From JAEUIX01 sp046156035 (GTDB taxonomy: Bacteria > Planctomycetota > Phycisphaerae > Phycisphaerales > UBA1924), in assembly GCA_046156035.1 (NCBI GenBank), contig JBJXEW010000056.1, positions 124,001 through 188,000 on the forward strand: a DNA stretch of 64,000 nucleotides, given 5' to 3'. The notes beneath the pieces were generated by a model. The model was not told the DNA's origin, searched no databases, and saw only the letters and a program-made list of their open reading frames with translations. Shown piece after piece: positions 35,750 through 41,891 of the stretch (position 1 is its first letter; each line of letters opens with the position of its first letter). The position numbers were made by a program, and so were the translations under genes.

Positions 35750-36463
35750 ATGCGTCTGCTTCGCGTGCGAGTTCCCGAGTTGATGGACGACCCGGGGCTC
35801 GACATGGCTGAGCACGAGCGCGCGCTGTGCGGGCTTGCCCGATTGAACGCCTTGGCGGCTGTCGATCGCGCCGTGTGGCGTGTGATCGCGCAGAGGGCTC
35901 GCTTCGCCGGGCGACCGTTGCGATTTCTCGATGTGGCGACAGGTTCGGGCGATCTGCCCCTGCGTCTGGCCGCGCGCGCGGCACGCGCGGGCCTCTCCCT
36001 TGACCTCCATGCGTGCGACGTGAGCCCGGTTGCGCTCGGGTGCGCCAGTGCCGCGGCACATCGCGCGGGCGTGAAACTCTCGGTGTATCGCGCCGATGTC
36101 GTGGCCGACCCGCTCCCCACGCCCGATGGCGGCGGCGCGTTCGATGTGGCCCATTGCGGTCTGTTCCTCCATCACCTCGACCCGCCCGATGTGCAAACCG
36201 TGCTTGCCCGCATGGCCGGGGCCGCGACCATGGTTATCGTGCAAGACCTTCGCCGGACGCGCACCGGCCTGGCCCTTGCGTGGGCGGCATCGCGCCTGCT
36301 CACACGCTCCTCCGTTGTTCACGTCGACGGGCCCCGCAGCGTTCGCGCGGCGTACACCATGCCCGAAATGGCCGACATGGCGCGTGCTGCTGGCCTTGCC
36401 AGCGCACGCATCACGCCCGTGCGGCCGCAGCGGCAACTGCTTGTGTGGGAGCGGCCCGCATGA
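35750..36463 (+). CDS. SAM-dependent methyltransferase of a type III PKS cluster
   Basis: A 237-residue class I methyltransferase. Motif I is FLDVATGSGDLPLRLA, motif II region LHACDVSPVALG, and FDVAHCGLFLHHLDPPDVQT is the post-I/motif IV region. It resembles UbiE-type quinone methyltransferases. Its stop overlaps the start of the flavoprotein gene (ATGA), and that gene in turn overlaps the polyketide synthase gene. The likely substrate is the phenolic or quinone product of the synthase. The start at 35750 is the first ATG; the ribosome-binding site is not strong. Confidence 0.85.
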   Translation: MRLLRVRVPELMDDPGLDMAEHERALCGLARLNALAAVDRAVWRVIAQRARFAGRPLRFLDVATGSGDLPLRLAARAARAGLSLDLHACDVSPVALGCASAAAHRAGVKLSVYRADVVADPLPTPDGGGAFDVAHCGLFLHHLDPPDVQTVLARMAGAATMVIVQDLRRTRTGLALAWAASRLLTRSSVVHVDGPRSVRAAYTMPEMADMARAAGLASARITPVRPQRQLLVWERPA

Positions 36464-37641
36464 GCCACGGCGCCTCCGAAGTTCAATCGAATATTGATCC
36501 GCACGCGGCCGCGCGGCAAGAGTGGGATGCGCTGGTGATCGGCGCAGGCCCGGCGGGGAGTGTGGCTGCCTATGCCCTGGCGCGTGCGGGGCGCAGCGTT
36601 CTGCTGGTGGATCGTGCGATGATGCCGCGGGCCAAGGTGTGCGGCTGCTGCATGGCGCCGCGGGGTGTGCATGCTCTGGAACGTGCCGGCCTCCGGGCCG
36701 CTCTGGTGGGTGCATCTGCGCATGACCAGTGCACGATCTACGCGGGCCTCGGGCACGCCACGCTCCCAACGCCGGGCTATCGCGTTCTCGGGCGAGACGT
36801 GCTTGATGCCCGCCTTGCCGCCGCAGCGCGCGATGCCGGGGCGGCCCTCCTCCTGGGCGTGAACGCACGCGTTGCTCCCGACGGCAACGTCCGGCTCTCT
36901 TGCACAGAGCACGCGCAGCCCGAGGCCCTCGCGCGGGCGCGGGCCATCGTCAGCGCCGATGGTTTGGGCGGAACCTCGCTGGCGGAACGATCGGAATTCT
37001 CGTGGCGAGTGAAGCGGAACGCACGCATGGGCTTGGGGGCAACGCTCGCACGTTCGCCCGTGCCGCTGGCGCAGGGCCACATCGCTCTGCTGTGCGGCGC
37101 AGCGGGCTACCTGGGCCTCGTCCGCCTGCCGGGCGGTGAGATCGATGCCGCCGCGGCGCTCGACCCCGTGGCCGTGCGCGCTGCCGGCGGCCCCGGTCGC
37201 CTCTGCGAAGCCATCGTGGCAGCGTGTGGTGGAAACGCGGACGTGTTGCGAGATGCCGCGTGGCGCGGCACACCGTTGCTCACACGTTCGCGCTCGCGAG
37301 TCGAGATCGGCAGCATCTTCATCGTCGGCGACGCGGCGGGGTATGTTGAGCCCTTCACCGGCGAGGGCATGGCCTGGGCCATCGAAGGCTCCATCCACGC
37401 CGCCGCTACGATTCATGCGTGGCTGGCAGATCCCTCCACGGCTGGCGCGTGGGCGCGGACGCACGCACGGCTGGTGGCCCGCCAACATCAGCGCTCTCGG
37501 TTGGTCGCCGGTCTCGTGCGCAGCCAGCGGCTCACGCGGGCTCTCGTGGTCGTTGCCGGCTGGTGGCCACGCGCCGGCTCCCTTGCCGCGGGCCTGCTTG
37601 GCCCTGAGCGAGTTCCCGACGCGCAAGGGGCACCCGCGTGA
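36460..37641 (+). CDS. FAD-dependent oxidoreductase of a type III PKS cluster
   Basis: A 393-residue flavoprotein of the geranylgeranyl reductase/aromatic hydroxylase superfamily. The dinucleotide-binding motif is VIGAGPAGSVAAYALARAGR. RAKVCGCCMAPRGVHALE follows (the PxKxCGG-like loop of the family), and IFIVGDAAGYVEPFTGEGMA is the second FAD motif. It may hydroxylate or reduce the polyketide product. The start overlaps the methyltransferase stop by four bases, and the stop overlaps the synthase start (GTGA), so all three proteins should be made together. Confidence 0.88.
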   Translation: MSHGASEVQSNIDPHAAARQEWDALVIGAGPAGSVAAYALARAGRSVLLVDRAMMPRAKVCGCCMAPRGVHALERAGLRAALVGASAHDQCTIYAGLGHATLPTPGYRVLGRDVLDARLAAAARDAGAALLLGVNARVAPDGNVRLSCTEHAQPEALARARAIVSADGLGGTSLAERSEFSWRVKRNARMGLGATLARSPVPLAQGHIALLCGAAGYLGLVRLPGGEIDAAAALDPVAVRAAGGPGRLCEAIVAACGGNADVLRDAAWRGTPLLTRSRSRVEIGSIFIVGDAAGYVEPFTGEGMAWAIEGSIHAAATIHAWLADPSTAGAWARTHARLVARQHQRSRLVAGLVRSQRLTRALVVVAGWWPRAGSLAAGLLGPERVPDAQGAPA

Positions 37642-38705
37642 AGGTGCACCTGCTCTCCATCGGCACGGCCGTGCCGCCGGGCAAACTCTCGCAGACCCGC
37701 GCCATCGAACTCTCACGCACGCTCTCGCCCCGCGGCATTCCCGAGGGGGCGATCGAACTCCTGCACCGGCGCTGCGGCATCGACAGCCGCGCGTTCGCGA
37801 TTGTCGATCCGGCAACCGGGAACCAGACGCTCTACGAGACTGATGCCCTCGGTCGCGGCCCCACCACCGCCGCGCGGCTGGCGGTCTACACGCGCGAGGC
37901 CACGCGCTTGGGCATCGAAGCGGCGACGAATGCGCTCACACGCGCGGGCGTCACCGCGGACAGTGTCACGCACCTCGTCACCGTCTCCTGCACGGGCTTT
38001 GAGGCCCCCGGCATCGACCAGAAACTCGCCATCGGCGTGGGCCTGTGGCCCACCGTCAGCCGCACGCACATCGGCTTCATGGGTTGCCACGGGGCGATCA
38101 ACGCACTGGCCGTGGCCCGCTCCATCGCCGCGGCAGATGCGCGGGCGGTGGTGCTGGTGTGCTGCGTGGAACTGTGCAGTTTGCACATGCACTACACGGA
38201 GCGCACCGACCAACTCATCGCCAACGCGCTGTTTGCCGACGGCGCCGCCGCGGCGGTGGTGTCGCAGAAGGGGCCCGATGGGCTGCCCGAGGTGCGTGCG
38301 TGCGCCTCGTGTCTACTGCCGGATTCGGCGGATGCCATGTCGTGGCGCATCGGCGACCACGGCTTCGAGATGAGCCTGAGCGTTGAGGTGCCCGAGCGGC
38401 TCACTCGAGAGATTCCCACCTGGATCGACTCCGTGCTCGATTCGTGCGGCCTCCGCCGGGCCGACGTGCGCGGCTGGGCGATCCACCCCGGCGGGCCGAA
38501 GATCATCGAAGGCGTGGCCCGTGCGTTGTCGCTGCCCAGCGGTTCCACAGACGACTCACTCGCCACGCTCCGCGAGCACGGCAACATGTCTTCACCCACG
38601 GTGCTCTTCATCCTCGACCGCTTCGTGCAGGCCCAGCGCCCACGCGCGTGGGTGGCCATGGCCTTCGGGCCGGGCCTGGCCGCGGAGGCGGTGGTGGTGG
38701 TGTGA
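37638..38705 (+). CDS. Type III polyketide synthase (chalcone/stilbene synthase-like)
   Basis: A 355-residue ketosynthase homodimer enzyme that condenses a CoA starter with malonyl-CoA. The catalytic triad can be placed: Cys150 in IGFMGCHGAINAL, His283 in GWAIHPGGPKII, and Asn316 in REHGNMSSPTVLFILD. The last is the standard GNMSS block. Length is typical (350-390). It starts at a GTG overlapping the flavoprotein stop. Together with the methyltransferase and flavoprotein it resembles the srsA/srsB/srsC layout of Streptomyces, which makes methylated phenolic lipids and quinones. The starter unit and product cannot be read from sequence. Confidence 0.93.
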   Translation: MKVHLLSIGTAVPPGKLSQTRAIELSRTLSPRGIPEGAIELLHRRCGIDSRAFAIVDPATGNQTLYETDALGRGPTTAARLAVYTREATRLGIEAATNALTRAGVTADSVTHLVTVSCTGFEAPGIDQKLAIGVGLWPTVSRTHIGFMGCHGAINALAVARSIAAADARAVVLVCCVELCSLHMHYTERTDQLIANALFADGAAAAVVSQKGPDGLPEVRACASCLLPDSADAMSWRIGDHGFEMSLSVEVPERLTREIPTWIDSVLDSCGLRRADVRGWAIHPGGPKIIEGVARALSLPSGSTDDSLATLREHGNMSSPTVLFILDRFVQAQRPRAWVAMAFGPGLAAEAVVVV

Positions 38706-38722
38706 GCGCCCGGGCGCGCGGC

Positions 38723-39475
38723 CTACCCCAGCACTCGCAGCAGATCGTCAAACTCTGCCGCGGCCTCGCGCTCGTCGCGCACGGTCTGTGCGACCACCTC
38801 CTGCAAAATCGCCTCGAAGCGCTTCTTCACGGTCTGCACGGCCGCCGCGCCGTGCGCGGCAGAGGCAAACCCGTGCGCTTCGCAGAGCGGGCCCAGTGGA
38901 GGAGCCGTGGCCGCACGCACGGCCGGCCCCATGACACGGGCCTGGAAAACGGCCCAGTGTCCGGCCTTGTCGGTGGCCAGGAAGTGCTCCTCGCACCGCC
39001 GCGCGGCTTCCTCCAGAGCCGCCAGCGCCCAGCGTCGATCAAACGCGTCCGCCGGGTCAGTGCTTCCGGCCTCGGCCACCAGCCGTTCCTCGGCGTGAAG
39101 GTCAACGCCGAGCGCCCGCCGCCGTGTGTGTGGCGCTTCGTGCCGCCGCACATCGGCAAGGTAGTTGCGCAGGGCCGTCAGCATCAGCGAGCGCAGCCGC
39201 CCCTTGGCCCGGTCGGCACGGTCGAAGAGTTCGCGGCTCACCACCACGTGCACAAAGAAGCCCTCGGCCAGTTCGGCCGCGTCATCGGGGCCGTGGCCTT
39301 GGCGGCGCAGGTACGAATAGACCGCGCCCCAGTAGATGCGCAGCAGCGAGTCCAGCGCGCCATCGCGCTGAGCCTTATCGCCGGCCAACTGGTCGATCAG
39401 CGTCCACGGTGTGGTGCGGAACCACGTGAGTGGTGCTGGCGGTGTGCCGAGCGGGGGCGGGGTGGCTGGGTGCAT
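38723..39475 (-). CDS. ECF-type sigma factor, divergent from a membrane kinase
   Basis: A 250-residue protein. Region 2 is recognisable in LIDQLAGDKAQRDGALDSLLRIYWGAVYSYLRR (read as two parts) followed by GPDDAAELAEGFFVHVV and KGRLRSLMLTALRNYLADVR, a pattern of planctomycete sigma factors. The C-terminal part (HGAAAVQTVKKRFEAILQEV) replaces the usual region 4 with an atypical helical segment. It is convergent with the polyketide synthase gene (17 bp) and divergent from the kinase gene at 39595, so the two are likely regulatory partners. Family assignment is good; DNA recognition by the atypical C-terminus is uncertain. Confidence 0.78.
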   Translation of the reverse strand: MHPATPPPLGTPPAPLTWFRTTPWTLIDQLAGDKAQRDGALDSLLRIYWGAVYSYLRRQGHGPDDAAELAEGFFVHVVVSRELFDRADRAKGRLRSLMLTALRNYLADVRRHEAPHTRRRALGVDLHAEERLVAEAGSTDPADAFDRRWALAALEEAARRCEEHFLATDKAGHWAVFQARVMGPAVRAATAPPLGPLCEAHGFASAAHGAAAVQTVKKRFEAILQEVVAQTVRDEREAAAEFDDLLRVLG

Positions 39476-39525
39476 GGGCGGGCTCCCGTTGCTACAACAT
39501 ACAAGCCCGCACGCCCCTCCGCAAG

Positions 39526-39552
39526 AAATCTTGGGGCCGTTTCCTATGCCCG
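39526..39552 (+). promoter_or_regulatory. Shared upstream motif, copy 1 (before the kinase gene)
   Basis: AAATCTTGGGGCCGTTTCCT continues ATGCCCG, 43 bases before the kinase start. A near copy with one gap lies at 41750-41775 before the secreted protease: AAATCTGGCAACGCTTCCTA continuing TGCCCG. The block TTCCTATGCCCG is identical in both. It is probably a promoter or operator read by the locally encoded sigma factor. Confidence 0.5.
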
Positions 39553-39594
39553 CAGAGATTGGTCGTATCTTCAGTTAAGAGGTATCTTCTGAGG

Positions 39595-41748
39595 ATGTCT
39601 CCTCGCGCTCACAGAGAGGATGATCTCGGCTTTGACGGGGCCAAGCGCCTGCTCGGTGCCCTGCGCGATGCCCGCCCTGATGTGGCCAGCCCTGGGGTGG
39701 CGCGTGCCGAACCGCCCGACCCGGGTTCTGATGGCGTGCCCGATCACGCCTTCCCACGCATCCCCGGCTACCGCTTCGTTGCCCGCGTGGGCTCCGGCGG
39801 TGCGGGCACGGTGTTCAAGGTCTTTCGCGACGGCAGCGACCGCCCCCTGGCGCTCAAACTGCTGGCCCACGGTGCCGCGGGTGCCAGCGATCCGGGCGGA
39901 GGCGATGCCGCGCGGCGGGCCTGGCGCGAACTCGACGCCCTCGAATCGCTCCGCCTTCCCTGCGTTCCGCGCCTCATTGATTACGGCACGCACGAGGGCC
40001 GCCTGTACTTCGCGACCGACTTTGTCGAGGGCACCAGCCTCTCCGACTTCGCCGCGCCAGATGCCGCCTCGGTCGGCCCTCGTGTGGAACTGCTCGCCCG
40101 CGTGGCCGATGCCGTTGCGCTGCTTCACGATCGCGCGGTCCTTCATCGCGATCTCAAGCCCAGCAACGTCATCGCCGACCGCTCCGGCCTCCCCGTCATC
40201 ATCGACCTCGGCCTCGCCCACGCGCTGGGCACGCATCAGGCCACGCTCACACAAACCGGTGTCCCGCTCGGCACGCCCGCCTTCATGGCCCCCGAAGCCG
40301 CCCGCGGCGAGCACCGCACGCTCTCCATCCGCACCGATGTCTTCGGCGTCGGTGCCATTGGCTACTGGCTGCTCACCGGCGAGCCGCCGCACAGGCCTGA
40401 TGCGAGCCTGCACGGAGCCATCCGCCGCGCGGCTGAGGAGCCCGTGCGCAACCCGCTTGATGCCGCGCCGCACCTGCCGCCGCCGCTGGCGGCGATTCTG
40501 CAGAAGGCCTGCGCAAGCCGCATAGACCACCGCTACGCGACGGCGGGGGACCTGGCCGCGGACCTGCGCAGGTGGCTGCGCGGCGAGCCGGTGCTGGCGC
40601 AGCCGCCCTCGCTGTGGCAGCACGCTCTGCGTTGGGCGGCCCGCCACCCGCTGGCAGCGACGCTCGCGGCGTGCGTGCTCATCGTGGCGCTTTCGTTGGG
40701 GGGTACGGGCGCGGGCATGTGGTGGGTGCTCGGCACCCCCGCGCGGGCCCGCACATCGCCCGACGGCCACATGGCCCAACTCGTCTCGCGCGGCGGCAAC
40801 GTGCTGGGTGTCCACGGGCCGGTCGATGTGGTACTGCTGAATCAGTTGGTGCAGCGCCCGGCCGCGCTGGGCAGTGGCAGTGTGTGGCTGCTCGCGTTCC
40901 GAACCGGTGGCCCCGCGGAGATATCGGCGAACGTGCCGCGCAATGAGTTGGTCGCGATAGACCCTTCCTCGCCCGACCGCACGCTCTGGTCGTCGGGCGA
41001 CACACCCCTGCACGCCCCCGCGTCGGACGAACAACACCCCGACCGATACCGCATCAGCCTCGCCACCGTGGCCGATGTCTTCCCCGACCTGCCCGGCGAC
41101 GAGATCATCGCCACGTTCCGCCACGAGAGCATGGGCCGCACGGCCATCCGTGTGCTCGACCTTGCTGGCACAGTGGTCTACGAGGCTTGGCACAGCGGCG
41201 ACATCACCGGCATCGGGTGGTTGCCTTCACCATCAACTCCCCTCCCTCTGGGAGGGGCCGGGGGAGGGCACGCCGCCATCCCCGGCACACTCATCGTCTC
41301 TGCCATCGGCAACCACCTTGCCCAATCGCAGACCGATCCCGACGGCGCCGTCCACTCCGGCTACCCGCCCGTGGTGTTTGCCCTGCGGCCTGCCGCGGGG
41401 CAGCGCTGCGGTTGGATCAACCTGCCGGACAAGGGCGGCCGCACACGGGCGGATGTGGCCTGGTACAAGCGGCTGATGCCCGTCGATCTCGCGTGGCGGT
41501 TTGCGGGGGCGAAAGTCCTGCACCTCAAGACCAACAGCCACATGGGTGCCGCGGTGCGGTTGCGGTGGGACGCGAACAGCAACCTCTGGCCGGGCACCGA
41601 GCGGCTGCCGCAAGGCGTCGGGTACGAACTGCTCATCAACGCGGCGGGTGAGCCGGTGGGCAGCGGTGTGCCGGATGACCCGCTGACCACGCACAGCGCG
41701 ATGCCCGTTCCTGTGGACGGCTTGACGCTGGCGGATGCGCCGCGCTGA
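39595..41748 (+). CDS. Membrane Ser/Thr protein kinase with unknown extracytoplasmic domain
   Basis: 717 residues. The kinase domain spans about 58-330: VGSGGAGTVFKVF glycine loop (65-77), LALKLLAHG lysine 88, LHRDLKPSNV with catalytic Asp186, and IIDLGLAHA where DLG replaces DFG (204-206). A membrane helix lies at ~353-377 (LAATLAACVLIVALSLGGTG). The ~340-residue outer part shows beta-strand-like segments but no family I recognise. Around residues 543-560 it contains LPSPSTPLPLGGAGGGHA, the translation of a palindromic repeat inserted in frame. It is divergent from a sigma-factor gene, a common planctomycete pairing. Confidence 0.88.
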   Translation: MSPRAHREDDLGFDGAKRLLGALRDARPDVASPGVARAEPPDPGSDGVPDHAFPRIPGYRFVARVGSGGAGTVFKVFRDGSDRPLALKLLAHGAAGASDPGGGDAARRAWRELDALESLRLPCVPRLIDYGTHEGRLYFATDFVEGTSLSDFAAPDAASVGPRVELLARVADAVALLHDRAVLHRDLKPSNVIADRSGLPVIIDLGLAHALGTHQATLTQTGVPLGTPAFMAPEAARGEHRTLSIRTDVFGVGAIGYWLLTGEPPHRPDASLHGAIRRAAEEPVRNPLDAAPHLPPPLAAILQKACASRIDHRYATAGDLAADLRRWLRGEPVLAQPPSLWQHALRWAARHPLAATLAACVLIVALSLGGTGAGMWWVLGTPARARTSPDGHMAQLVSRGGNVLGVHGPVDVVLLNQLVQRPAALGSGSVWLLAFRTGGPAEISANVPRNELVAIDPSSPDRTLWSSGDTPLHAPASDEQHPDRYRISLATVADVFPDLPGDEIIATFRHESMGRTAIRVLDLAGTVVYEAWHSGDITGIGWLPSPSTPLPLGGAGGGHAAIPGTLIVSAIGNHLAQSQTDPDGAVHSGYPPVVFALRPAAGQRCGWINLPDKGGRTRADVAWYKRLMPVDLAWRFAGAKVLHLKTNSHMGAAVRLRWDANSNLWPGTERLPQGVGYELLINAAGEPVGSGVPDDPLTTHSAMPVPVDGLTLADAPR
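41239..41267 (+). repeat. Palindromic repeat inside the kinase gene
   Basis: CCCCTCCC-TCT-GGGAGGGG (41239-41257) is a perfect 8-bp stem-loop, followed by CCGGGGGAGG. The same unit occurs at 51763 inside another gene, and a relative flanks the MITE-like element at 4787. Here it is translated in frame in the extracytoplasmic part of the kinase. Confidence 0.7.
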
Positions 41749-41749
41749 A

Positions 41750-41775
41750 AAATCTGGCAACGCTTCCTATGCCCG
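41750..41775 (+). promoter_or_regulatory. Shared upstream motif, copy 2 (before the secreted protease)
   Basis: AAATCTGGCAACGCTTCCTA followed by TGCCCG, starting just after the kinase stop codon and about 115 bases before the protease start. It matches 39526-39552 with one gap. GGCAAC resembles an ECF -35 box, but a -10 element is not clear. Confidence 0.5.
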
Positions 41776-41891
41776 GCATCGGGTCGCGTACCTCTGGCAG
41801 AGCGGCCGCGCGGGATGTGATATGCATCGCAACGCTATCGACCGTCGCCTCAGCCGTTCGAGGCGGCAGGCAGTGCCGAAGGACAAAGACA

